Source: Ceratotherium simum simum (lineage: Eukaryota > Chordata > Mammalia > Perissodactyla > Rhinocerotidae). Taken from it: 64,000 bases of DNA. The DNA is taken from positions 12,283,722-12,347,721 of the forward strand of contig NW_004454224.1 of NCBI RefSeq assembly GCF_000283155.1, read 5' to 3'. The position numbers were made by a program, and so were the translations under genes. Numbering within the stretch: position 1 is the stretch's first letter; each line of letters begins with the position of its first letter. The notes under the pieces were generated by a model. It saw only the letters and a program-made list of their open reading frames with translations, made no database searches and had not been told where the DNA came from. This document shows, piece after piece, positions 11,136 through 22,298 of this stretch.

Positions 11136-13172
11136 GGAATAAGAATACTTAACATTAGCAATCCACTTGATCTAATTGACACTTGCAGAACCTTCCCCCT
11201 AGCAACAGCAGAATATACTTTTTTTTCAAGTGCACATGGAACTTTTACCAAGATAGACCAGAGTATCAGCCATAAAACAAACCTTAACAAATTAAAATAA
11301 TAAAAAATCATACAAAGTATGTCTTCAGACCATAATGGGTTTAAACTAGAAATCAATAAAAAAGATTTCTGGAATATCCCCAAATGTTTGGAAATGAAAC
11401 AACACAATCTAAGTAACTCCAAGAGTCAAAGAGGAACTAACAGGAGAAATGAGAAAATATTTTGAAATGATAAAGGAAACAATGAGTCAAAATTTGTGGA
11501 ATATAGTAAACACAGTAGAGGGAAACTTATAGCATTAAATGTTTATATTAGAAAGGAAAAAAAAAGGCTTGTGTCAGTGATCTAAGCTCCCACCTTAAGA
11601 AACTAGTAAAAGAAGAGCAAATTAAACGCAAAGCAAGCAGAAAGAAATATTAAAATTAAGAGCAGATATCAAAGAGATTGAGAAGAGAAAAACAATACAG
11701 AAAATCAATGAAACTAAAAGCTGTTTCTTTGAAAAGATTAATAAAGTTAATAAATCTCTAGCCAGAATGGCTAAGAAAAAAGTAGAAAAGACAAAGTATA
11801 AATAATGGGAATGAAAGAGGGGACATAACTACATTCCCTACAGGCATTAAAAGAATAATAAAAGTATACTACAAACAACTCATTAAACAATTTCAGCAGT
11901 TTAGTTTGTAGCAGTTTAAGGAAGGACAACTTCCTTAAAGGACTAGAACTACCAAAGCTTACTCCAAAAAAAAAATAGATAGCATGAACAGTTTTACATC
12001 CATTGAAGAAATTTAATTCATATTTAAAAGCTTCCAACAAAGAAAACTCTCAGCCCAGATTAGCTTCATTGGTGAGTTCTACCAAAGATGTAAGGGCTCT
12101 CCCAAAATATAGAAGAGAATGCTTTCCAAGTCATTTTATGAGGCCAGCATTACTTTGAAACTATACAAAAATATTGTAGGAAAAAAAACTACATAACAAG
12201 ATTCCACAAGAGCTGAGCTGCAAAAGTCCTCCAGAAAATATTAGCAAATTAAGTCCAGCGATTTATTGAAAGAGTAATATATCATGACCAAGTATGGTTT
12301 ATCTTGGGAATGCAAGGGGCATTCATCTTTCAGAAATGAACACTGACAGTACCAAATGCTGGTGAGATTGTCAAGCAGCAGGAACTCTCATTCATTGCTG
12401 GGGGGAATGCAAAATGGTACAGCCACTTTGGAAATGGTTTGGCAGTTTCTTACAAAACTAAACATACTCTTTCCATACAATCCAACAATTGTGCTCCCTG
12501 GTATTTACCCAAAGGAGGTGAAAACTTATGTCCACACACAAAGCTGCAGATGGATGTTTGTAGCAGTTTTATTCATACTTGCCAGAACTTGGAAACAGCC
12601 AACATGTTCTTCAGCAGGTGAGTGGATAAATAAACTGATATATCCAGACAATGAAATATTACTCAGCGCTAAACAGAATCAGCTAGCAAGTCGTGAAAAG
12701 ACGTAGAGGAAACGCAAATGCATGTTGCTAAGTGAAAGAAGCCAGTCTGAAAAGGCCATGTATTGTATGATTCCAACTATATGACATTCTGGAAAAGGGA
12801 AAACTATGGAGACAGTAAAAACATAGTGGTGGGTGGGTGGGATGAATAGGCAGAGCACAGATGACTTTTAGGGCCGTGAAAATAATCCATATGATACCAT
12901 AATGAAGGATACATGTCGTTATACATTTGTCAAAACCCGTAGAATGTACAACAGCAAAAGTGAACCATAGTGTAAACTATAGACTTTGGGTGATTATGAT
13001 GCATCAGTGTAGATTCAGGGATTGTAACAAATGTACCACTCTAGTGGGGAATGTTGATAATGGGGGAGGCTATGTATGTGTGGGGGCAGTGGGTATATGG
13101 GCAATCTCTGTACCTTCCTCTCCTTTTTGCTGTGAACTTAAAACAACTCTGTAAAAATAGTCTTAAAATAAA
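11136..13172 (+). mobile_element. Old LINE-1, ORF2 remnant joined to a 3' end
   Basis: The 11160-12330 part matches L1 ORF2 by eye, including the DNA for the endonuclease-to-RT linker near 11200-11300. At about 12335 it jumps to the L1 3' region (GGTACAGCCACTTTGGAAAT, then GTGAGTGGATAAATAAACTG), ending near 13172. Frames are broken many times, so the copy is dead. The jump implies an internal deletion of ORF2 sequence or two copies side by side. Confidence 0.75.
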
Positions 13173-13317
13173 AATCAGTGTAACTCATATCAGCAGACAA
13201 AAGAAGAAAAACCATGTGGTCACTTCATTAAATTTATTTATAATAAAATCTCTCAGCAAATTAGTAATAGAAAGGAACTCGGAAACTGATAAAGCTCTCT
13301 TTAAAAAGAAAAAAACA

Positions 13318-13556
13318 GGCTGGCCCCGTGGCGCAGCGGTTAAGTGTGGGTGCTCTGCTTCAGCGGCCCGGGGTTCGCAGGTTCGGATCCCAGGTGTAGA
13401 CTGGCGCACTGCCTGTCAAGCCATGCTGTGGTGGCGTCCCATGTAAAGTAGAGGAAGATGGGCATGGATGTTAGCCCAGGGCCAATCTTCCTCAGCAAAA
13501 AAGAGGAGAATTGGTGTTGGATGTTAGCTCAGGGCTAGTCCTCCTCACAAAAAAAA
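13318..13556 (+). mobile_element. ERE SINE in LINE-1
   Basis: The head is GGCTGGCCCCGTGGCGCAGC, with GCAGGTTCGGATCCC, CATGCTGTGGTGGCGTCCC and the two-part tail ending in an A-run. The flanks are A-rich on both sides (AAAAAGAAAAAA), so the duplication cannot be delimited exactly. Confidence 0.92.
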
Positions 13557-14556
13557 AAGAAAAAAGAAAGAAATACCCATAGCTCACATGATCACTGAAA
13601 TGATATCCCCTAAAATTAGGGAACATGGCAAGAATATTCACTATCACCAGTCTGTTCACCCTCAATCTGGAGGTCCTAGCCCATTAATGCAGTAGGGCAG
13701 GAAAGAAAGAAAAGGCATCCAGATTGGAAAGGAAGAATAGCATTAAATCTGTTCACAGATATCAGAATTGTCTTCATAGAAAATCCTAAAGAATGTACAA
13801 AAAACTCGTAGAACTAACAAGTAAGTTTAACAAGATTGCAGGATGTAAGGTCAATATTAAAAAAAAACTAACTGCATTTCTTTATACTAGCAATGAATAC
13901 TTGGAATTTGGAATTTTTATAAAGTACCATTTACTATAGCACACAAAAAAGGAAATACTTAGATGTAAATCTAATAAAATCTATACAAGATTTAGTGCTG
14001 AAAACTGTTGAATTCTGATAAAATCAAAGACGACCTAAATAAATGGAGAGAGATACCATGTTCATGGATTAGAAGACTCAATATTGTTGAGATGTCAGTT
14101 CCCCCCAAACTAATCTGGAGATTCAATATAATTTCAGTTAAAATCCAAGTAGGATTTTTTGTGGAAATCAAGCTTAATTCTAAAACTTACATGGAAATTC
14201 AAATATAATAGCCAAAACAATTTTGAAAGAGAAAAACAAAATTGGAGTACTAACACGGTCTAATTTAAAGCTACAGTAATCAGGACAGTTGGTATTAGAG
14301 AAAGGATAGACATATAGGTTACTGGAATAGATAGTAGAGTCCAGAAGTAGACCCACACATAAATGGTCAATTGGTTTTTGACAGGGGTGTGGAGGCAATT
14401 CAGTGAAGAAAGGATAGCCTTGTCAACAAATGGTGCTGGAACACTAATCTACAAAAAATTAGACCTTGATATGTTCCTCACACATTATGCAGAAATTTAC
14501 TTGAAATGGATTGTAGAACTAACTGTAAATCCCAAAACTATAGAAGTTCTAGGAGA

Positions 14557-14805
14557 GGGGCTGGCTTGCTGGCGCAGTGGTTAAGTGTGCGAGCTCTGCT
14601 GCGGCGGCTCGGGGTTCGCAGGCTTGGATCCCCGGCGCGCACTGATGCACCGCTTGTCAAGCCATGCTGTGGCGGCGTCCCATATAAAGTAGAGGAAGAT
14701 GGGCACGATGTTAGCCGGGGCCAGTCTGCCTCAAGAAAAAAGGGGAGGATTGGCAGCGGATGTTAGTTCAGGGCTAGTCCTCCTCAGCAAGAAAAAAAAA
14801 AAAAA
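14557..14805 (+). mobile_element. ERE SINE in LINE-1
   Basis: The head is GGGGCTGGCTTGCTGGCGCA, with GCGCGCACTGATGCACCGC, CATGCTGTGGCGGCGTCCC and an A13 tail. The duplication TCTAGGAGA at 14548-14556 and 14806-14814 is exact. It splits the 3' end of the L1 ORF2 remnant. Confidence 0.95.
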
Positions 14806-15106
14806 TCTAGGAGAAAATCTGTGGCCTACGATTAGGCAGACATTTCTTAGGTACGTCACCAAAGCCCAGTCCATAAAAGAGAAGTTGACAACTCAGACTA
14901 CATTCCTACATTCAAGTTTTAAATTTTGTTCTTTGAAAGACTGTTAAGAAAATGAAAAGGCAAGCCACAGACTGCCAGGAAGTAGTTTCAAATCACATGT
15001 CTGAGAAAGGATATCCAGATATATAAAGAACACTCAAAACCTAATAATAAGAAAAACAATCCAGTTTTTAAGAAGATTAAACTATTTGAGCAGACACTTA
15101 ATAAAA

Positions 15107-15143
15107 TGTGTGTATATATATATACACACACACATATATATGT
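15107..15143. repeat. TG/TA/CA mixed dinucleotide microsatellite
   Basis: The run goes from (TG)n to (TA)n to (CA)n and back to (TA)n. It is self-complementary and could fold into a hairpin. It lies within the LINE-1 remnant and may be length-variable. Confidence 0.85.
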
Positions 15144-15246
15144 ATCTCAAATAAATACATGAAAACATGGCCACCATCATTTGTCATTAGTGAAATTCAA
15201 GTTAAAACCACGTTGAGATACCACTGCTCATCTTTTGAACAACTAG

Positions 15247-15669
15247 TATTTGTTTCCTGTGGCTGCTATAACAAGTTACCACAAACTCTGTGACGTAAAA
15301 CCATAGAAATTTATTCTTGCACAGTCTGAATGCCAGAAGTCCAAGATCCAGGTGACAGCAGTGCTGCACTCTCCAGCGGCACCAGGGGAGATGCAGTCTT
15401 TGCCTCTTCCAGCTTCTGGTGGCTCTTGGCATTCCTTGGCTTGTGGCCACCTCTCTCGCTGCTTCATCTGCACATCGCCTTCTCTGCTGTGTCTTCCCTC
15501 CCTTATAAGGACGCTTACGATGGCATTTAGGGTCGAGCTGGATAATCCAGGATAATCTCCTCATCTCAAGATCCTTAGTTAATTACATCTTCAAATAGGG
15601 TAACAGTCACAAGCTCTGCGGATGAGAGTGTGGATGTATCTTTTTGGGAGGCCACGTTCAGCCCTCTAC
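15247..15669 (-). mobile_element. MaLR-type (MLT1-like) solitary LTR, reverse orientation
   Basis: On the plus strand it runs from TTTCCTGTGGCTGCTATAAC, through GAAATTTATTCTTGCACAGT, CAGCTTCTGGTGGCTCTTGG and CTTATAAGGACGCTTACGAT, to GGAGGCCACGTTCAGCCCTC. Read on the minus strand this is the layout of an old mammalian MaLR (ERVL-related) LTR. It carries no coding sequence. It interrupts the L1 3' end, whose text resumes at about 15670. Confidence 0.7.
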
Positions 15670-16834
15670 ACAGCTAAACTAAACAGACAGAGTAGACAGC
15701 TCCCAGTGCTGGTGACCATGAGGAGCAGCTGGCAGTCTCACACGCCACTGTTGGGAGTGTAAAGCCATATAGCCACTTTCTAAAAACATTTGCCAGCTTC
15801 TGATGAAGGTAAACAGATATTTATTGTGTTATCCAGCAGTCTCTTAGATATTTACCCGAGTGAAATAAAAACTGTCACATAAAAACTTAATAAAATAAGT
15901 GAATGTTGATGTCATTTTTATTCATAGTCACCCCAAACTGTAAACAATTGAAGTGTCCTTTAACTGGTGAATGGATAAAGAAGATGTGGTATGTCTGTAC
16001 AGTAGGTTGCTGTTCAGCAATAAAAGGGAGTGGACTGCTGATACAGAAAACATCTGTCACTTCTTGTGCCTTTCCAAATCTAAGTTCTAAATTTAATAAG
16101 GCTTGACTTGTAATGTCAACATGGTTTTTGTTTTGGATTTGGTGAATTCTTATGTATTTTTGGAAGAATAAAAATGTGAGACTAGCCAAGAACTTTTGGG
16201 CAAGACCAGTGATTAAGTTGCCTCCTGCATATTACAATGCATCATTGTTATAATAAATATGGCAGTGTGATACCAACGTAAGTCTTGTTAAACCCCATGG
16301 ATATTGACTGTAGTACCTCAGTCAGGGCTGGTACATAATTTGATGCTCACTAAATATTTATTAGGTGAACAGATAAACAAAATTTATATGAATGATTAAG
16401 GAATTTTAGTATGTGGTTTTGTGTGGTTTTCACATTAGTGGGGAAAGGCAGATTGTTCTATAAATGTGGCTTCGAAAGTGACTCATCACTTGGGAAAAAA
16501 TATTATGTCTATACCTGTTTTACATAAAAATAAATTCCAGATGAATTAAATTAAAAATACTAGAGGAAGAGTATGCAAATACTCATAGAATTATGGGATT
16601 GTAAAGAACTTTCTGGCCTGACTCCTTGGACAGAAACTATAATGAAGAAAGCTATGTTTGGTCGCATAAATTATTAAAACCCCCTACACATTAGAAAGCA
16701 CTGTAGTCAAAGCAAAGGCTTTTCCCCTTCCCCTTTTTCCAGTAATTGAGTTTCTGAATGCTGTTCCATATAGCTCTTAGGGGTATAAATCACTTGCATG
16801 TGTGGAATATCTTCAAGTAACAATCATAACAGTC

Positions 16835-17060
16835 ACTCTCTGGGTGTTAGCTATAGGCCAGGCTGTGTTCTCAGCCCTTTGTCTGCGTTAGCGTGCTCCT
16901 CAGAGCAGTCCTGGGAGAGACCTTCTAGAGTGATTCCCATTTTCCATATCAGCACAGATAACTGGCATGTGAAGAGCCAGGATGGGCTCAGACAGTCTCT
17001 CTCCAGCAGTGCATTGTTAACCACCAACTTGCCTAATGGCGAGCGGACGCTCCCCTCTCA
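16835..17060 (+). repeat. MIR-like ancient SINE remnant
   Basis: The remnant contains GTTAGCTATAGGCCAGGCTG, then CTCAGAGCAGTCCTGGGAGA and a segment corresponding to the MIR core and 3' side. It is strongly diverged, and the boundaries are approximate. Confidence 0.5.
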
Positions 17061-17416
17061 GGTATATCTTTTAACTTGAACTGCATACCCACATTATTAG
17101 AGTGCTCCACCCTGAGGTCCTTCCTCCCCCCACTTTGAGAACCCTTTTGCCCATGTACTCACAGCGATTGAGATTTGGGAGTCTTTTTCCACCCTTAATT
17201 GTTTTCCTGTAAGGAGTGGGATATGATAAGTGTATATTGAGCACTAATGTTAAAGAGTAATTTCGGCCTTTTAAATAGGAAACAGTGTTGATTAACCAAG
17301 AAAAACTGTATGGAACAAATACAGGCCTGTTTATTATTAACATCCCGAATGGCAGGAAGTATGGTACGCTCTAATTCAGGGATCAGGTCTCCTTTTGCTT
17401 CCCAAATGTTCTGGTT

Positions 17417-17486
17417 AGAGACCTGCTATTAGTATAATAGGTGTAAGACCCAGAGACCTGCTATTAGTATAAGAGGTATAAGAAGT
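17417..17486 (+). repeat. 35-bp tandem duplication
   Basis: Two adjacent copies (17417-17451 and 17452-17486) begin AGAGACCTGCTATTAGTATA and differ at only a few bases near their ends. It lies in intron 2, about 250 bases before exon 3. Confidence 0.9.
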
Positions 17487-17737
17487 TAGAAGCGTTAGGA
17501 GCATGGGAAGAAATCGAGGAGAATTTCTTACCTGACACTACAGGCCTTTGGATTCCAGGTCATTGACTGGTCCTCATTGAGGTTTTATTGTACCCTCTTC
17601 CTAGCCCTCCAGAAATGTTGATATAATTATGATACATTTATATAGCTATTATGTATATATCTACATGCGGACGTGGGACATCTTGAATGATTTGTTTTGA
17701 AATTATAATAAGTAAAATTAACTTGTTTTGTTTCAAG

Positions 17738-17867
17738 ATTTGAAGGCCATATAGAGATCTGCCCACCAGGCATGAGTCATTCAGCTTGTTCGGTCAACAA
17801 GAGTGTTCTAGAAGCCATCCGAGGAAGACTTGGATCTTTTCATGAACTCCTCCTTGAGCCGCCCAAG
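17738..17867 (+). CDS. PPP6R3: PPP6R3 window exon 3
   Basis: The first base completes the Thr codon after RRP. The exon then encodes [20 protein letters not shown] and on to [13 protein letters not shown]. The acceptor is gtttcaag and the donor gtaggg. It ends in phase 0. The Cys/Pro-rich loop followed by a helix ([18 protein letters not shown]) is typical of this family. No stops or frame breaks occur. Confidence 0.95.
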
Positions 17868-20021
17868 GTAGGGCAGCTGTCTTGAGCATAGCTGGCCAGC
17901 TCAGTAATTTGATTTAAATAGTTGTTAGAAAGTATATGAACCTTGTGAGTAATAGAACTGGCTGTGACCAGCTTGTACAAAATACGTTAAAAGGTACACC
18001 GCCAATTGTTTTTATTGCTTTTGAGCTAGTTTTTAATTGCCTTTTATCTATATATAGTGTCTAAATTGATGAATGGGGTAGAATAAAAATTAGACAAATT
18101 TTTATCTGCTTAGGAAACTCAGCTTTTTATTCTATGTTTCTATAAATTCTGGGTGCTTATATGCCAATGAAATAAACAGTTTTCTTCTCATAGCCTGTTA
18201 CTTTCACATCTTTGAGGTAAAGTTAATCTTTTAGGAACTGATCTTTGAAATGGAATCGTCTTATTCAGAGTTGGAGCAGTGTAACAGCCTGATGGACAGA
18301 TACCATATTTAAGAAATAGTCGGTTGAATGTGACTTGGAGTGTTAGTTTTTCTGTAGGGAGCATCCATGTGCTAATCTAAAAATGACTGTTTACTCAGGC
18401 AGGCCACTGAAAGCCCAGACAACAGACAGTGAAGACCTACAAAAGAGGGGTACCCACAGTCCATACATGGTGTTCTTCCGCTGCCCCCCACGCCCCTCGG
18501 ACTGGTGCAGAGATTTAGATTAGGGTAAGAGGCTCTTCCTTTTGGAATCTGTAGGTGGAAGACAGTTCCTTGAGAGTTCTGCTGCCAGCACCAGTTCTTA
18601 CCCTTTCCTTTTTCCTTCTGCCCTCTCTCATTGGATCCAGTCCTAGCCATTGTGCGTATCTCTGTGGCATCTACTGAGTGCATTATTGGGACTTGAATGT
18701 ACTAGTTTCTCCTCTCTGAAATAGATGTTTTCTGTTTGTTTAACTATTTTGTGGAGGGGGAGAATAGAATAATGTATGTCCATTACCACGGCAGTCTAGT
18801 TCAGCTTCCAGATTGTCTCTTCAGATGACTGATGCTACCAGTGATCAAGCAGCGGTCCCACCTCTGCCATGTTGTCTTATCTACGTTCAGCCTGTGTTGG
18901 ATGTGGACCAGAGTGTTGGGTGTTCACCCTCAGGCAAAGTGCCTCTGTTGGTCCTTCAAGCCAGACCGAGGAAGAGAGTAAGGAAAGAAAAAGAAAGGAT
19001 TTATTTAGGAGAAGAGGAGAGAACATCACAAGTGGAGTCTGGAGGAGGGAGAAGGATCTGAGAGAGGAGGGTGTGTGATGAGTGCCCCTGGCCTGTGTCC
19101 TAGATGTCCTACTTGTCATCTTTCTAGGTGGACAAAAAAAAGCAGCATCTAATGTGGATTCTCACACGTATATTCTTGGCCCTGATTCAAAAGTAAGGCA
19201 GTGTCTTGTTTGGACTTCCTCTCTTTTACTGCTAGGAGCCAGTGATTCAGTTTGTACCTGCTTTTACTATACAGTGTGGTGGTGTGAGTAAGACCCATGA
19301 AGCTTTTTAAAATGTTTGTTAATTAGAGCTGTCTTAGGGTTGGAGTAAAACTGTGAGCCTTACAATTCCATGAAGCCTCAAGGAGCAGGAGGGAGTGAGG
19401 GTGCTGACGTGGATGGGGACATTGAGAAAGGGCAGTCTCACCGCCAGGTTATAATTCGTCACCTTTCCTGTCAAACTTTTGAAATTCTGAAATGTTCTCT
19501 GTCTGTCTTCCGTGATTTCAAAGTATAGAGACCTCCTTTTTTGGACAAGAACAGGTTTGAGGTTGATCCTGTTTCAGGGTTGTGATCCAGAGGCAACTTC
19601 TGAGCTTTTTGCATTTTCGTCACAGATTTGGCAAAGGTCGAGGACTGTGTTCCAAAATCACGTGTAACTTCTCTTAGTTTCTTTGATCTCTGGACAGGTT
19701 TGGAATATTGCACTTTTTTTTCATGGACTTCTGTAGCTTTCTGCTTTCTTCCGATGGCAGTTTGGAATGTTGAAGCAGGGGGATGCTGGATTTCTTATAA
19801 AAGCAGTAGTCCAGGGAAATTACTTGATTTTTTTCTCCTCTTGGTTATTTCATCATATCTTAAAGACGTCAATAGCAGCTTTGCGTTTTCCTTCAGGTGT
19901 AGGATTCAGGCCAGATTATTTGCAGGGCTAGCTCACCTAGTGTTCCATCTTAGTATACACCTCTGCACCTTTTTGTTTGTTTACCTAACTGGATTTAATT
20001 GGGAAGCTTTCTCTTCCTCAG
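17868..20021 (+). other. PPP6R3: Intron 3 (2.2 kb)
   Basis: This intron is largely unique sequence, with purine-rich stretches at 18960-19070. An open frame running from 19628 through exon 4 is in a different frame from the protein and is not coding. The acceptor is tcttcctcag. Confidence 0.8.
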
Positions 20022-20174
20022 AAAAGCGTCATGAAGACTACGTGGGGTGTGCTGGACCCTCCTGTGGGGAATACCCGGTTGAATGTGATTCGGTTGATAT
20101 CCAGCCTCCTTCAAACAAATACCAGCAGTATCAACGGGGAGCTAATGGAGCTGAATAGCATTGGGGTCATATTG
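20022..20174 (+). CDS. PPP6R3: PPP6R3 window exon 4
   Basis: This symmetric exon is exactly 51 codons, phase 0 at both ends, encoding [20 protein letters not shown] through [15 protein letters not shown]. The donor is gtaaga. The [20 protein letters not shown] segment is one of the most conserved parts of the SAPS family as I know it. Because its length is a multiple of three, skipping would keep the frame. It would, however, remove core SAPS sequence and is unlikely to give a working protein. Confidence 0.96.
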
Positions 20175-22148
20175 GTAAGATTTCCCTCGAAAGACGTTTT
20201 AATTTTCTTTTGCTATTTTATGGATATATAACTCAAGTTACGCTGTCACAAATTTACCGCATGTGTCAATTGCTTTTCTTGGTCTGAGCAGAAATGGTCT
20301 TTTATATAGTTTTTGCCTTGAACTGATCATGAATTTCGAATGCTTTAAATTTTTCAGTAGTTAGTTATTGTTGCCGTGTGTAAAGAATTATATTAGAGAA
20401 TTTCAAACATGATTAAGACATAGACTTTTCCTCAAGAAGCTCAGTCTCGCGTAGACGATAAAGTGAGTCTAGTCTCCCTCTCCAGGGGATTGTATTAGAA
20501 ATAAATGACTGCTGGTTGCAGCCTTCTTTTCTCTTCATAATAAACAGAGAGACAAGCCTTTATCTTCTTTCCACTGAGATATATCTATGTAATGTATCTA
20601 AGACAGTGTGTGGTCTTTTCATTTGAGTCTAAATTCTTCCTTGAAACAGCTGTTAGTCTGCTTGTCAATGGAAGGGAAAAGGAAGAGCCCAGGATTATCT
20701 GGACTTCCTGACCCTGAGTTCCAGGGTTTGTGCTTAGTATCCACAGGCCCAGCTCTGGTGCCCGTGCTTGCTCTGTCTGTCCTACCGCTCCACAGCGCAG
20801 AAGGCACGACGGTTGACACTTAGCAGGTTTCACATGACATCTGGTCACACCGTACATTTGGGGTCTGGTATTTGCTCACTACATGAAAGGCATTGTAATG
20901 TGCACTTTATATACATTTCTCGTGGGGTCCTGAGTATAAAAACTCTGTGTGAGAGAGAGTATCTGTTTTTCAGATCATGCCTAGAGAGGGGATACATTCC
21001 ATGGCTAGTAAGTGGTGGAGCCAAGATTTGAATTCACGTCCAATTTCAAACTCATGCATGCTTTATCAACCATACCATTATGCTTTCTAGTGTCACTGAG
21101 ATATTTTTGGTTATATTTCAGCTTTGGGTTAAATGTCATATCAGTGTAGAGCATAGAGAGCAGGAATATTTTGGAGAAAGATGAAATGTTGAAGGATTAC
21201 AGTATCTTTGGTAGTGTAACTGTTGTCCTCTGGAGACATAGTTTTTGCCCTGCCCTCTGACTGGTCTATAAAACTCCAGAAATATAACTTTCTTCTCTTG
21301 CCTCTGGGAGTCTCCCTGAAGTCAGCAATTACTAGACTTGAATCTTACTAATAATAAGTACAACTATTGTTAATTCATTGCTTTAGAGCTACTTTTAAGT
21401 GATAACAAATTTGATAAAACTCCTGAATGGGTCATTAATCATTACTATTTCATTTTGAGATTACATAACCAGACCCAGTGATATCCTGAATACATACTTT
21501 AACTGTGCATTTCATGCTTTTAGGAATTGTATTTCCTTTTTGTGATACTATTACCTTTTTAGATAATCTGGAAAACCCTTGTACTTCCAGGAGATCCACA
21601 CGTCGCTGCCTCTCATACCTCTCTTGTTTTGCTCCATTTGCTGATAGTTCTATGAGTTTCGAGTGAGCATCTCGAGACCATATTTTTGTCTATCTTTGTC
21701 TCTCACATTGCACCTAGCATCGTGCCCTGCACAAAAGCCATCCTTAAATATTTGTTGAATCAAAATGAAATTCTCATAAATATCTTTGAAAATTATTGGA
21801 AATTTACTGAACTTAGTGTCTGTATTAGTTGCTTTGAAAACATAAGAAGATACTCCCTTTCTCTTTGAGAAGCATACTGTTGTCTTTTCGTCACGTGTTT
21901 ATTGTTGGTCTCTACTGGTTCCATGCAAATTCTGGCATGTTGAAGGAGCAGATACCATGCATTTAGTCTATGAAGCAGTATTTCAAACCCCCTTTAAGTT
22001 AAACTTGTGTTCCTTTTAATTAGTCCTATTGAACTAAGAACATGTTATTTTTACTTTATTAAATCACTGTTCAGTAAATGAATTAAGGTAGTGGCTTAAA
22101 CATTGAAGTAACTGAATAAAAGAAAGCTCTGTTTTGTTTTGTTTGTAG
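20175..22148 (+). other. PPP6R3: Intron 4 (2.0 kb)
   Basis: It contains a MIR-like remnant at about 20850-21085 and an L2-like 3' fragment near 21690-21770 (TTAAATATTTGTTGAATCAA). Otherwise it is unique sequence. Confidence 0.7.
20850..21085 (+). repeat. MIR ancient SINE
   Basis: The 3' half is clear: AGAGGGGATACATTCCATGG, CTAGTAAGTGGTGGAGCCAA, GATTTGAATTCACGTCC and a final CATACCATTATGCTTTCT. This is the standard MIR order, diverged. Confidence 0.7.
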
Positions 22149-22298
22149 GACATGTTCTTCAAATATACATGGAATAACTTTTTACATACACAAGTGGAAA
22201 TTTGTATTGCACTGATTCTTGCAAGTCCTTTTGAAAACACAGAAAATAGCACAATTACTGATCAAGACTCCACTGGTGACAATTTGTTATTGAAACAT
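22149..22298 (+). CDS. PPP6R3: PPP6R3 window exon 5
   Basis: This exon is exactly 50 codons, phase 0 to phase 0, encoding [20 protein letters not shown] through [10 protein letters not shown]. The acceptor is gtttgtag and the donor gtaagc. The helix [22 protein letters not shown] and the following acidic loop are part of the SAPS region. The frame also reads on past the donor for 25 codons before a stop, which is of no significance. Confidence 0.96.

Larger units (their letters stand above)
13180..16130 (+). mobile_element. Second old LINE-1, ORF2 RT region to 3' end, with three later insertions
   Basis: The L1-like order is RT region (CCTCAGCAAATTAGTAATAG-like at 13250), the active-site region with the catalytic motif decayed (near 13750), the ORF2 end (14380-14550), then the 3' region to about 16130. 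It is interrupted by EREs at 13318 and 14557 and by an LTR at about 15247. All frames are broken. It lies directly after another L1 copy in the same direction. Confidence 0.75.
6480..17737 (+). other. PPP6R3: Intron 2 (11.3 kb), repeat-rich
   Basis: This is the largest intron. From about 8438 to 16130 it is almost wholly transposon-derived: several decayed + strand LINE-1 segments, four EREs and a reverse MaLR-type LTR. The 6480-8437 part has no repeat I can name. A MIR remnant lies near 16835-17060, and a 35-bp tandem duplication lies at 17417-17486. Confidence 0.85.

Noticed and set aside
11018..11422. A 134-codon minus-strand open frame
   Set aside because: It lies antisense to LINE-1 remnants and is a product of their base composition.
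19628..20158. The longest + strand open frame (176 codons), overlapping exon 4
   Set aside because: It is in a different frame from the PPP6R3 protein, begins in the intron and shows no family resemblance. It overlaps a well-supported exon by chance.
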